A stretch of DNA of 64,000 nucleotides, from NCBI RefSeq assembly GCF_034651555.1, contig NZ_JAYEEQ010000013.1:49550-113549 (forward strand), in the 5' to 3' direction. The stretch comes from Aurantibrevibacter litoralis. Its GTDB lineage: Bacteria > Bacteroidota > Bacteroidia > Flavobacteriales > Flavobacteriaceae. Under the pieces are notes generated by a model. That model had not been told where the DNA came from. It did not search any database and was given only the letters and a program-made list of their open reading frames with translations. The translations under genes were made by a program, and so were the position numbers. Shown here one piece after another: positions 9,801-17,941 of the stretch (position 1 is its first letter; every line of letters begins with the position of its first letter).

Positions 9801-10454
9801 TTTCGTCAATAAACCCTGTTTGCTGCGTGTGTACACCGGATGATGTACCGCTACTAAAATGAGCTTGTCTCTATTCTTTTTTACCAGTTCTTCAAAGGCT
9901 ATAAAAAACTGATTTCTATTTTTTATATCACAATTATCATTGAGATATGAATAGTTATCCCAATCTTCTAAAAACCATTGGGAGTCTAAGGTAATAAGGG
10001 TAACGTTATCGGAAATATCCGTCTTTGAAATGGCGCATACGTCATCTGGTTTAAATTTGGCTTTACTGTTTTTCTGAATAAACTTTTCGAGATTCTTGAT
10101 GCCATTAGAGGTCTCGGGATCCCATCCGTTTTCTCCCGGCGTAAATATGGTGGTTCCCGGAAAAGCAGTTAGAATGGTAAGCTGCTCATTTAAAATAGCT
10201 TCTGCGACGGGATTTAAAAACCCGTTTTTGGGAAGTCCGTTTCCTACGATCAACAAGGTTGATGTTTCTTTTGCCATAGCGTCTTCACCAATTTGCGCTA
10301 ATACGCTTTGGTTTTTGGCTTCGCCCGTATTGGCCGTAATAAATATAGAGGTTTCCACCTCTTGTGCGTTGGCACCGCTGCTTATACCTAAAAACAGAAC
10401 CCCCAATAGGCTCAAAAATTGGGCAATGTTTATAAACCTAAACTTTACTATCAT
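6900..10454 (-). CDS. Secreted three-part protein: degenerate metallophosphoesterase, kinase-like domain, outer-membrane barrel
   Basis: About 1,184 residues. I choose the ATG at 10454 because it gives a clean signal peptide (MIVKFRFINIAQFLSLLGV... ending ANAQ); the longer frame adds a charged, unlikely leader. Residues ~32-390 resemble a calcineurin-like phosphoesterase, but the metal motifs are altered: the usual GDxG reads ANTG, GDN reads GNG, GNHD reads GENG and GHxH reads GHDR. Residues ~420-800 contain GDWDRHEDQWRW and PIPRDRDQAF, patterns resembling the catalytic and metal loops of HipA/Fam20-like kinases. The rest is strand-rich with GGNNGLRGFRNERF, like the Omp85/surface-antigen barrel, ending in FVFGLGVSL. 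Likely an outer-membrane protein with a large periplasmic part; enzymatic activity is uncertain. Confidence 0.8.
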   Translation of the reverse strand: MIVKFRFINIAQFLSLLGVLFLGISSGANAQEVETSIFITANTGEAKNQSVLAQIGEDAMAKETSTLLIVGNGLPKNGFLNPVAEAILNEQLTILTAFPGTTIFTPGENGWDPETSNGIKNLEKFIQKNSKAKFKPDDVCAISKTDISDNVTLITLDSQWFLEDWDNYSYLNDNCDIKNRNQFFIAFEELVKKNRDKLILVAVHHPVYTRSKQGLLTKTGGFRTEDFENKQYRSLRNRLSTIARQADNVIFISGHDRNLQYLNPFGVPQIISGASGATQATAKAKKEEFTSDITGYARLDVSTQGKITVNFIETVNGQAHPIFTKTIALGDTEDVVTNFKPEETYPQTVKASIYTAEEATKKGLYERLWGKHYRELYGAEVAAPVVFLDTLMGGLQPIKKGGGQQSKSLRLKDEAGREFVMRALRKSTTQFLQANAFQDVYLGDALDGTFIDAFLLDFYTTSNPYTPFVIGKLSDPVGVYHTNPTLYFVPKQETLGRYNNEFGDELYLIEEHVGDTQTEVESFGNPKKILSTAEVLEVVHKNGKSVVDEPSYIRARLFDMLIGDWDRHEDQWRWALFESENGTQLCKPIPRDRDQAFSKFDGAMIEFLTRAIPGLRKMQSFDETLRSPKWFATSPYHLDINLLDSSDWSEWEKQALFIQESLTDADIELAFEGVPDAVKGKTIDDIKQKLRGRKANLLQIAKKYYDYVSRFEIIIGTEKSDIFTITRSNNGKTTIEIQRKDLELLNRTFHQDVTKEIWIYGLDGEDTFIVDGESKNPIDIKIVGGRKNDVYDFRNTKRVKLYDYKSKPNTIVQKGSKKWLVDDYEINDFDHTKMKHSTNQILPLIAFNPDDGVRLGVLDNYTFNGIQGNPFTQKHSFSASYYTATSGYDFSYRGEFSNIFHNWNFAVEGLYTSPNFSINFFGIGNETPYDRDAVELDFNRTRIRQWKVATSLIYRGKNGGSFHIKPLIESFELENTNGRFVNTLAPNSTVFEKQVYGGGEISYQFLNEDNASYPTLALDIELTAGYKTNIDNTNADNSFAYIQPSFGITHRITQSGAVVFATKMAGELILGDDFEFYHGAQIGGNNGLRGFRNERFVGKYAFYQNTDIRFVLGKIRTNLIPLRYGISLGFDHGRVWTENDDSKKWHTSPGTSFWVNGLGAISANFGYFNGSDGGRFVFGLGVSL

Positions 10455-10484
10455 GGCAATACATATGTTGATGTGTGTTGTAAA

Positions 10485-10512
10485 CAGGTAACCATTACCT
10501 GCCTTAAATATA
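10485..10512 (-). promoter_or_regulatory. Candidate promoter with palindromic operator upstream of the phosphoesterase-barrel gene
   Basis: A perfect inverted repeat, CAGGTAA-CCA-TTACCTG (10485-10501), lies 31 bases upstream of the chosen start codon. Directly upstream on the minus strand is TATATTTA (10505-10512), one base off the Bacteroidota -7 consensus TAnnTTTG. The palindrome would thus cover the transcription start, a typical repressor-operator position; it could instead form a small 5'-leader hairpin. Confidence 0.4.
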
Positions 10513-10680
10513 CTAGTTCTGATTGTGTTCTTCTCCCCCCCTGTACTTTTGGGGTTTCTTCTTTTAGTTAAGGATACAAATAAGAACAAACCATGAGTAA
10601 AATGCGAATTGCATTACCCTTTTCCTTACGCTTTAGAGTATGTAGTATCCCTTTTAAAACGATCCAAATAGGACCTTTCA

Positions 10681-11379
10681 TCACTCCAAGATCGTGATAC
10701 GTCCCGTATCTAAATGAAATAATGCTCCAACTATCCTTACTTCGCCTTCTTCCGCACGTTTTGCCAATACGGGCTCTGAGCTTTGTAGGGTATGCACCCC
10801 GTGGCGCACATTGGCCTCAATAGCCATCTCATAATAATTATCGGCACTCTCATTTAATTCCATTTCTTCCGGCTCCAGTTTTATGTAATCTATTATGTTT
10901 TGGATATGATTGGGTACAGCATCGTTTTTATGATCTATGAAAGCACCAATGGCACCGCATTGCGAATGACCAAGAACAATGACCAAGGGAGCCTTTAAAT
11001 GTTCCACGGCATACTCCACACTACCCAGTTCATAGTCGCCAATAATATTACCGGCATTTCTGATTACAAAAAGATCGCCGAGACCTTGATCGAAAACCAA
11101 TTCCGGAGGTACTCTAGAATCTGAACAGGAGACCACTACGGCATAAGGATGCTGCCCCTTTTTTAAATCCCGAATACGTTCTAAGGTCTGATCGGGGTGC
11201 AATGGGTGGTTTTCTAGGAATCTTGTGTTGCCTTCCATGAGTAGTGTTAATCCTTCCTTAGCATCTAAGTGTATCGTTTTTTTTTCTTGATTTTGTTTAC
11301 AATTAACGCCCAACACAAAAATAAGTATTAGGTATACGGCTTTTTTAAGAAATTTTGGCAAGAAAGTGTTCATAATCAT
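10681..11379 (-). CDS. Beta-class carbonic anhydrase, predicted lipoprotein
   Basis: Hydrates CO2 to bicarbonate using a zinc ion. The zinc-ligand and catalytic motifs of the beta class are intact: CSDSR (about residue 83) and HSQCGA (near 137). VRHGV and the terminal IVGALFHLDTGRI are also typical. Unlike cytosolic enzymes it has a lipoprotein signal (hydrophobic VYLILIFVLG, then VNC as lipobox), so it is probably anchored facing the periplasm. It is the last gene of a minus-strand run that starts near 14210, 40 bases after the FG-GAP gene. A role in inorganic-carbon supply or periplasmic pH is inference. Confidence 0.92.
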   Translation of the reverse strand: MIMNTFLPKFLKKAVYLILIFVLGVNCKQNQEKKTIHLDAKEGLTLLMEGNTRFLENHPLHPDQTLERIRDLKKGQHPYAVVVSCSDSRVPPELVFDQGLGDLFVIRNAGNIIGDYELGSVEYAVEHLKAPLVIVLGHSQCGAIGAFIDHKNDAVPNHIQNIIDYIKLEPEEMELNESADNYYEMAIEANVRHGVHTLQSSEPVLAKRAEEGEVRIVGALFHLDTGRITILE

Positions 11380-11419
11380 TGGAGGTACTAGTTAGGAGCA
11401 TTAATAGGATTGCACCACG

Positions 11420-13081
11420 TTATATTTCTTCTGGTATTTCGTCTTGTTGCTCTAGTGTTAATAATCGTTTTTGCGCTTCTAAATGAACATCAACCACCGA
11501 ATTTACTTTTGGGTTTAAAATGATTTCCGTATTTCCGTTCATGTAGGTTATGGTTATTTTTGAAATTTCCTGTTCTTGTCCCAGTCCAAAATGTAATAAT
11601 TTGGTTTGATCGCTCACGAGACCTTCGCCGGTAATAACCCAATCTGTTAAGGTAAATGATGGTGTTTCAACGGTTACCTTGCAGCCAATACCTTCGGCAT
11701 TATCCTTTAATTTTACTTGTACGGAGTTGTTCCCATTTCCGTTATTTAAGTAGGCTAAAGGCGAACCGCTGATATTCGTCCAAATTAAATCTAAATGCCC
11801 ATCCAAATTAAAATCGCTTACCAAAGGGGCAATTCCATAGTTCTTATTTACGACTCCGCTTTCTTTTTCGGTGGGGACAAATGTATGATCCTCCTTTTGA
11901 AGCAAAAGTCGACCGGGTAATTTAAAAATTTTACTAAATGGAAAATCAACATAATTCTCGGCCACCATAAGATCTTGTAAGCCATCATTATTCATATCGG
12001 CAAAAGTGCATCCCCAAGAAAATTCATAGCCCGCTATTTTAGCGGCTTCAGCCGTATCGGTAAACCTGAAATTTCCTTCATTTCTAAATAAAATCCATTT
12101 GTCGTTATACTTGGATTTATCCGTGATATCGCCCATAGCCATTATAGGAGGTGTAGTAGTGCCTACATTAGAAAACATAAAATCTACCCATCCGTCATTA
12201 TTGTAATCGCCTACCGCAATACCCATTGGATATGCAAATTTGTTGGTCAGGGGATTATCTTTCATGCTAAAGGTAAGATCGCCATTATTTTTATAGGTTC
12301 TTACTTCACCGGTATCATAGGCTACAACCAAGTCTAGCCAAGAATCGTTATCAATATCTACCAAAACGCCTTGAAAGGTATTATGCACATAATTTAACCC
12401 GGCTTTTTGGGTAATACTGGTAAATGTATGATCTCCATTATTCAGAAGTAATTCGCTTGTAGATCCATAATCGTCTCGTTCAAAAATAGTCTGGCCTTCC
12501 ATTAATCCTTTTTTAATATACGTGGCCAGAAAAATATCTAAAAATCCGTCTTTATTAATATCACCCACAGTAATCCCTGCCGGCGTAGATTTTTCATTGA
12601 GAGGCGTATTTATTTTTTGAAGGTTAAATTTTCCTTCGGAATTATAATAGATGTAAAGGCCATCCTCGCGCCCAATAAGTATATCGGAAAACCCATTATT
12701 GTCCATATCCGCCGAAACGGCGCCTATAGTTGTAGATAGGGTTTGCTTTGTTGCCAAGCCAACCTCTTCAGTAATGTTTACAAAGGCATTATTTCTAAAT
12801 GCAAAAAGGGCATCATCTTGACCGTAACCTCCACCAAAAAACACTTCATCCACAAGATCGTTATCAATATCAATTAAGGCAGACGGCGCTAGTGGCAACG
12901 ATTTATCTCCGTTGTACTCGTGATTAAAATCTAAGGTTACTTGAGAAAACAAGGGGATTTTTTCGGAAGCTATCGTCACGTCATATTTATCGGAGACAGC
13001 ATCCCACCAAAATCGGGCTAGGACTAATGTCAATGCAATTAGAATTAAGGCTGCTAAGGAATACAGAATTTTCTTAAGCAT
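11420..13081 (-). CDS. FG-GAP/VCBS repeat protein with ASPIC/UnbV C-terminus (CRTAC1-like)
   Basis: A 553-residue protein anchored by an N-terminal hydrophobic segment (about residues 5-26, LYSLAALILIALTLVLARFW). It carries repeated calcium-loop blades of the type DxDxDGxxD, for example DMDNNGFSDILIG, DINKDGFLDIFLA, DYNNDGWVDFMF and DFNLDGHLDLIW, implying a seven-bladed FG-GAP propeller. The C-terminal ~100 residues (VQVKLKDNAEGIGCKVTVET and HFGLGQEQEISKITITYMNG) match the ASPIC/UnbV domain. Such proteins face the periplasm or cell surface and may bind ligands or partners. The start overlaps the end of the upstream membrane-protein gene by 8 bases, indicating cotranslation. Confidence 0.88.
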   Translation of the reverse strand: MLKKILYSLAALILIALTLVLARFWWDAVSDKYDVTIASEKIPLFSQVTLDFNHEYNGDKSLPLAPSALIDIDNDLVDEVFFGGGYGQDDALFAFRNNAFVNITEEVGLATKQTLSTTIGAVSADMDNNGFSDILIGREDGLYIYYNSEGKFNLQKINTPLNEKSTPAGITVGDINKDGFLDIFLATYIKKGLMEGQTIFERDDYGSTSELLLNNGDHTFTSITQKAGLNYVHNTFQGVLVDIDNDSWLDLVVAYDTGEVRTYKNNGDLTFSMKDNPLTNKFAYPMGIAVGDYNNDGWVDFMFSNVGTTTPPIMAMGDITDKSKYNDKWILFRNEGNFRFTDTAEAAKIAGYEFSWGCTFADMNNDGLQDLMVAENYVDFPFSKIFKLPGRLLLQKEDHTFVPTEKESGVVNKNYGIAPLVSDFNLDGHLDLIWTNISGSPLAYLNNGNGNNSVQVKLKDNAEGIGCKVTVETPSFTLTDWVITGEGLVSDQTKLLHFGLGQEQEISKITITYMNGNTEIILNPKVNSVVDVHLEAQKRLLTLEQQDEIPEEI

Positions 13082-13748
13082 GATGTAATGGTTTTAAAAA
13101 GTGGTTTAGTTGATATAAGGACAAGGTAAATAGGATAAAATGCGTAAAGTTCATTAAAATTGGCAACACATGCTGCCCTACCAAAGGTAAGATATTTCCG
13201 ATGATGACTAGCCCAATTAAAATCACTATAGGGCTAAAGATGGCCATCCATTTCGCGTAATAAGTGCCTCCTTTAAGAATAGCCACACAAAAACAAATAG
13301 ACAATGCCGTGATCACTACACGCAGCACTTGAACTAAAATCTCTACATGTGCGGTGTAATGCGAGAGCAACTGTGTATACGTGATGGGCGCTATGCTACT
13401 TTTAAGATGTACAATCTGACCTATGGAGACTCTGGAGCCAATCCAAACACCGCCAACGGCAAACGCTATAAATCCTAATAACAGCACTGCCCTAGCCCAA
13501 TTTTCACTCCCCGATTTTAACATGAAATAAAGGTGTAAATAGCCTGCAAAATAAAAAGGAATACCGCTTACGGCTAAAAAATGACCTCGGGATAAGTTGG
13601 AAAGTGAAACATATCTAAAGAACTCATAATCATCGGCATTACCCAAAATCTGAGGCGAATAGTGCAGTAAGTATTCTCCCATACCCACGAGTATGGCGCC
13701 TAAAATACCCAAATAACCTAAAATTTTTATGGTGTGGATTGACTGCAT
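13074..13748 (-). CDS. Polytopic membrane protein of unknown function
   Basis: A 224-residue integral membrane protein with about six hydrophobic segments, including ILGYLGILGAILVGMGEYLL near residue 10, a pair near 60-100 (PFYFAGYLHLYFML and AVLLLGFIAFAVGGVWIG), and a C-terminal group near 165-220. The motif RYVSLSNLSRGHFLAVSGIPFYF is distinctive and resembles the DUF6796 family, but I hold that name loosely. It lies 3 bases downstream of the DUF2062 gene and overlaps the FG-GAP gene, so these belong to one transcript. Function unknown. Confidence 0.7.
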   Translation of the reverse strand: MQSIHTIKILGYLGILGAILVGMGEYLLHYSPQILGNADDYEFFRYVSLSNLSRGHFLAVSGIPFYFAGYLHLYFMLKSGSENWARAVLLLGFIAFAVGGVWIGSRVSIGQIVHLKSSIAPITYTQLLSHYTAHVEILVQVLRVVITALSICFCVAILKGGTYYAKWMAIFSPIVILIGLVIIGNILPLVGQHVLPILMNFTHFILFTLSLYQLNHFLKPLHHA

Positions 13749-13751
13749 GGG

Positions 13752-14210
13752 TTAGTTTCGAAGTTTGACGAAAAATGTTAACAAAACTTTCAATCCGAAG
13801 TAAAAGCCTATCGATAAAGGAATGACAACAACAAACCAGCCTGTAAATCCGCATAACAGCTCATAGGATAGTGCAGTTACCGTATTAAAAAAACTTTCTT
13901 CATAGCTTTCCTTAATTGCCGCAACGGTTAATAACGTATGTTCGGTGTTCCACAAATTGGCACCGATATAAATAAAAGGGAGTAACAACAGCAGTTTAAT
14001 GGGTTCTACCACATAACTTAAGGCAATCATTATGGGCAGATTCAACTTAAATTTAAACGCAAGGAGCGTTAAAATAATGGTGGTAATTCCGAAAATAGGG
14101 AAAAAAGAAATAGCCACTGAAACGGTAATACTTGCCGACAGTTGTTTGGGCGAAAGACCTTGTTTAAAAAGTGCCTTACATTCCTCCCAAATTTTTTTGA
14201 TGTATTTCAT
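13752..14210 (-). CDS. DUF2062 domain membrane protein
   Basis: About 152 residues when started at the ATG at 14210 (MKYIKKIWEECKALFKQG); a GTG 30 bases upstream is the alternative. The first third holds LSPKQLSASITVSVAISFFPIFGITTII, the characteristic DUF2062 start. Three further membrane segments follow: LPIMIALSYVVEPIKLLLLLPFIYIGA, then WFVVVIPLSIGFYFGLKVLL. DUF2062 is also found at the C-terminus of some glycosyltransferases, but this copy stands alone. It heads the four-gene minus-strand run ending with the carbonic anhydrase. Function not known. Confidence 0.8.
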   Translation of the reverse strand: MKYIKKIWEECKALFKQGLSPKQLSASITVSVAISFFPIFGITTIILTLLAFKFKLNLPIMIALSYVVEPIKLLLLLPFIYIGANLWNTEHTLLTVAAIKESYEESFFNTVTALSYELLCGFTGWFVVVIPLSIGFYFGLKVLLTFFVKLRN

Positions 14211-14397
14211 GACGATATAGCTCGCTTTTATTGCCAACACCGGAGCGTGTTAAACGAATGTACCATTTCCTTTTAAACTAGCGCACAAATTTTCTTAAAC
14301 TTACACCTCTGAGCTAGCGGTAAAAATTTTAAGGATTGTTCTGGTAGGATACCAATTTCAAACTGGCACTAGGAGGTACATTTCGTTCCATCGCTTG

Positions 14398-14419
14398 CGT
14401 CCCATTTCCGTATGGGACG
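14398..14419. other. Short perfect hairpin
   Basis: CGTCCCAT and ATGGGACG form an 8-bp stem with a 6-base loop. It sits between the DUF2062 start and the strong terminator of the DUF3179 gene and has no long U-run, so it may be a leader element or a remnant rather than a terminator. Confidence 0.35.
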
Positions 14420-14432
14420 TTTGGCCTTTAGT

Positions 14433-14478
14433 AAAAAAGGGATCATGATTTTAGTAAAAATCATGATCCCTTTTTTTT
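14433..14478 (-). terminator. Rho-independent terminator of the DUF3179 gene
   Basis: A perfect 20-bp stem (14433-14452 with 14457-14476), core GGGATCATGATTTT, closes on a 4-base loop. It is flanked by runs of A and T, so it would terminate in both directions. It begins 42 bases after the stop codon of the minus-strand DUF3179 gene. Confidence 0.9.
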
Positions 14479-14519
14479 GCCTTTAACGAAGCCTTCTTTT
14501 ATGGACGGAAGGCATCTAT

Positions 14520-15599
14520 CTAGTTTTGAAATATTTCGGTGTTGTAAAATGCCGGTATAGAAAACCACATCCCCATCATATACTCTGCATGTTTTAAAAA
14601 CTGTCCTTGTCGCGGCCCGGTAATGGCCTCGCCAAACACGTTCCATTCATTGCCTTCATTATCACCTAAAATAATTTCGGTACCGTCGTGGATGTACTCA
14701 AAATCTAAATCACTGGTTTCAGGCGTAATTTCGAAGGCAACGATAAAATTGGCATTGCCCACAATCATATAGTTCTTTCCTTTAAAGGTATCAGTTTTAA
14801 CATTATCTCCTATAGGAAAACTTGCAAATCTATAGGCTTTGGCATCAGAGCCATCCAAGATTGCCAATACTTTTTCTTTGGATGGTAATCGTTCATCCTT
14901 GGGAACCGGAAAAAGAAACCTATCGTTGTTCGTATTGTAGTCGCCATAAGGCGAAGTGCCGTATGTTCTTGAAAAACCGGTATTGAGACCAATAACTTGA
15001 GAATTAGGATATAATTCTTTCCAGGTCTTCCAGTTGGTCTCGAACAACATAATTAAATCTGCTTTCTGGCCCAAAAGTGGGCCATTAACGGCTTCATTTA
15101 AAATTTGAGCCCAATTGCTTCTGGTTGCCCTGTCAAAGGGTATTAAATTGGTATTAAACAATAAACCGGAAACCCCAAAAGTGGTTTTGCTACCGTTAAG
15201 GATCCTATTCCATCCAATACCGGTTCCTGTAAGCGGGCAATAATTTATGGCTACGGATACATCATCGATATCGTCATTTATAATTTCGTGCCAATCCAAA
15301 ATGGCATGAGGATAGCCTCGTACATCATCTCCTTTTTTAAACCCTAAAATTAGATCGTCGTCCCTCATGTAATTAATGTTCGCCACTAGGGTAAAACTAG
15401 GATTCTCCAGAGCCGGTATTCCATCTCTTCCGGGTCCGCCATCTAAAACCTCATTAATTGGAATGCTCCATTCTGATGCCCCGGAGGTGGGTGGATTGGG
15501 AGCACCTGTAATAGGGTTTGTTCCGCTTTCCGAACTGCTAGAGGTACTACACCCAATAAAGAGCGTACTAAAAAACAAGAGTAAAATTACCTTTTTCAT
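14520..15599 (-). CDS. DUF3179 domain lipoprotein
   Basis: About 359 residues from the ATG at 15599 (MKKVILLLFFSTLFIGC); an ATG 9 bases upstream is also possible. The lipobox FIGC places it as a lipoprotein. The core FKKGDDVRGYPHAILDWHEIIND followed by VAINYCPLTGTGIGWNR is the hallmark of DUF3179, with a conserved CPLTG segment and later MLFETNWKTWKELYP. The substrate is unknown. The sequence after the lipobox is a Ser/Gly/Pro-rich linker (SSSSESGTNP...). The gene stands alone between a strong terminator and the barrel gene at 15706. Confidence 0.85.
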   Translation of the reverse strand: MKKVILLLFFSTLFIGCSTSSSSESGTNPITGAPNPPTSGASEWSIPINEVLDGGPGRDGIPALENPSFTLVANINYMRDDDLILGFKKGDDVRGYPHAILDWHEIINDDIDDVSVAINYCPLTGTGIGWNRILNGSKTTFGVSGLLFNTNLIPFDRATRSNWAQILNEAVNGPLLGQKADLIMLFETNWKTWKELYPNSQVIGLNTGFSRTYGTSPYGDYNTNNDRFLFPVPKDERLPSKEKVLAILDGSDAKAYRFASFPIGDNVKTDTFKGKNYMIVGNANFIVAFEITPETSDLDFEYIHDGTEIILGDNEGNEWNVFGEAITGPRQGQFLKHAEYMMGMWFSIPAFYNTEIFQN

Positions 15600-15705
15600 A
15601 TATTCCATTTTTTTATTGTTTCACTGATTTTGGCCTTTGTCCAAGCACTTAAATCGGCACTGTGTATGCTTCTTTTCCCCTTTGAACATGGAGTTACGGC
15701 CTGCA

Positions 15706-16683
15706 TTACGGTTCTATATTTATTAGATTGGTTTTCCTTGTATTAAATCGATACGACAAGCCGGTAGAAAATCGGGAAGTTGGGGTCACCTGAGTACCCA
15801 CCACAAAACTATACAATGGCAGCTCTAATCGGGATATAAAAGTGATGTCTTGTGTAATTTTAACAGCTACTTCCGGACGTATAAAAACCCATTCCCCTCC
15901 CGTATTAGGAATCCCTATGTCGTCTATCTTGTCTTCAAAAGCCCTTCTATATTTAAAAATAAGCCCGGGATTGAAAATGGTATTAAATAGTAGAAATTGA
16001 TCGGTATAACCCACAATAGTTTGCACTTCGTCTCCAAATTCGTAGGTGGCTGTACCATTTAGATAATCATTATTAACCCCTGTAAGCCTGTAGGTAAAAC
16101 TACCAGAAATGGTTGCCGAAGGTCTAAAATTTACACCTTTTGATACGGAAACCCATCCTACACCGTCCCAGGCTCCGCTTCCGGGTTGTAGATCTGCTGT
16201 AAGTTGTATCCCTTGATCGGTTAAAATATCCGATTTTCCGAATGGTGCTTTACCTCCAATACCCAAATTTAAGGAAGTGCGATTGCCGAGAATATCGGGT
16301 ATAGAATATTTTAGCAATAGTATGGCATCTCCTATACCCGAGGTTTCCGTGAAATTTTCATTGCCAAACTGCGTGATCGTTCGCGATTGGTTTACCCATG
16401 TAAACAAGGTTTCTACAGAAAGTTTGTCTGTAAACGCATACCCCATATTAAACAAAACAGAATGTGTAATCCGTTGTCTAGAATCGTCATCTAATTCTCG
16501 GGTTCCTGCATTTAACGTATTCAGATTGTTGTAGTCATACGTAATCCCTGCTACCACAATACCCTTCCCTTCGTTGGGTAAACCCAAATTACTAGCCAAG
16601 GGAACCCCTCCTGAACAACACGTTTGAGCCACTATTTTTAACGAAAAGAACACCATAAGGATTGCCAAAAGCAATTTTTTCAT
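15706..16683 (-). CDS. Outer-membrane beta-barrel protein, possible transporter
   Basis: About 325 residues from the ATG at 16683 (MKKLLLAILMVFFSLKIVAQ, a signal peptide); a TTG 9 bases upstream is less likely. The mature N-terminus TCCSGGVP carries two adjacent cysteines, an uncommon feature for a barrel. Repeating amphipathic strands and phrases such as VLFNMGYAFTDKLSVETLF and RFSTGLSYRF support a barrel related to the MetA-type/'transporter' family. Divergence makes a specific substrate unassignable. It lies downstream of the DUF2652 gene on the same strand with a 108-base gap. Confidence 0.65.
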   Translation of the reverse strand: MKKLLLAILMVFFSLKIVAQTCCSGGVPLASNLGLPNEGKGIVVAGITYDYNNLNTLNAGTRELDDDSRQRITHSVLFNMGYAFTDKLSVETLFTWVNQSRTITQFGNENFTETSGIGDAILLLKYSIPDILGNRTSLNLGIGGKAPFGKSDILTDQGIQLTADLQPGSGAWDGVGWVSVSKGVNFRPSATISGSFTYRLTGVNNDYLNGTATYEFGDEVQTIVGYTDQFLLFNTIFNPGLIFKYRRAFEDKIDDIGIPNTGGEWVFIRPEVAVKITQDITFISRLELPLYSFVVGTQVTPTSRFSTGLSYRFNTRKTNLINIEP

Positions 16684-16791
16684 ACCGCACAATTAAAAAC
16701 CTTTTAAGTAGACGACCATAGGTGTCAATCCTGACATCGCACCAAAAAATTTAACGTATGACTGGTTTTAATGGCTCGGTTAAATACCGTT

Positions 16792-17877
16792 TTAAGCCGG
16801 TGATTTTCTAACGTAATACTTTAGCTTCATCAGAGAAATCTGTGCAATCATAAACATCATCATCCGCAAGGGGAAGTCTAAATACAATTTGGAAATCAGA
16901 TTCTTTTTGTAATGAATCTCAATGCTCATTTTGGTAGTATCGGTTGCAATCCGCTTTAGTATAAAGATGACATTTAATGGAGAAAGCCAGCTAATACTGT
17001 TACTTTGTTCCACATACTCTACCAACCCTTTATTAATATTTTGAGCGGTAACCTGAAACTCCATCGTTGTTGTAGGCATTACACAAAGGTGTTTCGATCC
17101 TATCGTATTAAGGTAATCGTGGGCTTTAATATAACGCAATCCCAATATCCATCTGGGTCGTAAAGAAAAATCGGTAACCACGCCATGGAGTTTTCGCAAC
17201 GGCACTTTCATGACCATAGATCCGGTAACAGGTCTTCTAAACTTTAAAAATTTGGTTCGTGACACAAACTCGGGTATGGTTCCTTTTAGTGGTTCTAACG
17301 GAATGTAATTATAGGTAACCGTGCCAATTTCTTTATAATTATTGGCACTTCGCTTTAAAGATACCCAACCGGGTAATTTTTCGTCTTCAGAAAATTCTAA
17401 GGATGAGGTGTACAATAAATATTCGGAAGTTAGCACATTGTTCTTTAACAAACGATGCGCCAAGGTAACATCTGGGCCAAAAAGTTTGGTATGTTTCCCC
17501 ACCTTTCTAAGGGTGGTTTCCCCAAAATGACACACAATTTTTAAGGTAAGTTCATGGGCTGAGGCACAGGCACCACATTGGCATATTCTACTGTGCTCAT
17601 AGGTTTTTAAATGCTGATGGAATTTGAAAAACATTTGTTCCGCTTGCGCCAATAGTTCCTTTATCGTCGGCTTTTTCCCAATGTGATAAAAGAAAATTGC
17701 GTCACCTTCTATTTCGGCCACCTTGAGGTCTAAGGTATTTGAAGCAATAATAATTTCCAATAATTCAGTGATAATATGTGTGCTGTGGTCAATAGCTACT
17801 TCGTTGATAAATTTTGTATATCCCGAAATATCTGGAATAAAAAATAAGGTCGGTTGTATGTTGTGATCAATATGCAT
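16792..17877 (-). CDS. DUF2652 protein: class III cyclase-fold domain plus C-terminal SRPBCC-like domain
   Basis: A 361-residue soluble protein. Residues ~10-165 resemble the class III nucleotidyl cyclase fold: FIPDISGYTKF gives Asp16 and EIEGDAIFF gives Asp59, matching the two metal-binding aspartates and their usual spacing. The substrate Lys before GD is Glu here, and the usual VNxAxR helix reads VTLAHR, so the catalytic Asn is missing while the Arg remains. A cysteine cluster CQCGACASAH interrupts the domain. Residues ~215-355 look like a polyketide-cyclase/SRPBCC-type fold. No second-messenger activity can be claimed from these residues. It has its own gap on both sides. Confidence 0.75.
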   Translation of the reverse strand: MHIDHNIQPTLFFIPDISGYTKFINEVAIDHSTHIITELLEIIIASNTLDLKVAEIEGDAIFFYHIGKKPTIKELLAQAEQMFFKFHQHLKTYEHSRICQCGACASAHELTLKIVCHFGETTLRKVGKHTKLFGPDVTLAHRLLKNNVLTSEYLLYTSSLEFSEDEKLPGWVSLKRSANNYKEIGTVTYNYIPLEPLKGTIPEFVSRTKFLKFRRPVTGSMVMKVPLRKLHGVVTDFSLRPRWILGLRYIKAHDYLNTIGSKHLCVMPTTTMEFQVTAQNINKGLVEYVEQSNSISWLSPLNVIFILKRIATDTTKMSIEIHYKKNLISKLYLDFPLRMMMFMIAQISLMKLKYYVRKSPA

Positions 17878-17941
17878 GGCCCTACAGTAGTCGTTTAAAG
17901 TAACTGCTAATTACAGCCAGAATTTCACTTCTAGTACTTTA

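Noticed and set aside
10455..10589. N-terminal extension of the phosphoesterase-barrel protein
   Set aside because: The extra 45 residues are basic and unlike a signal sequence; the ATG at 10454 gives a clean signal peptide and leaves the palindrome and promoter outside the gene.
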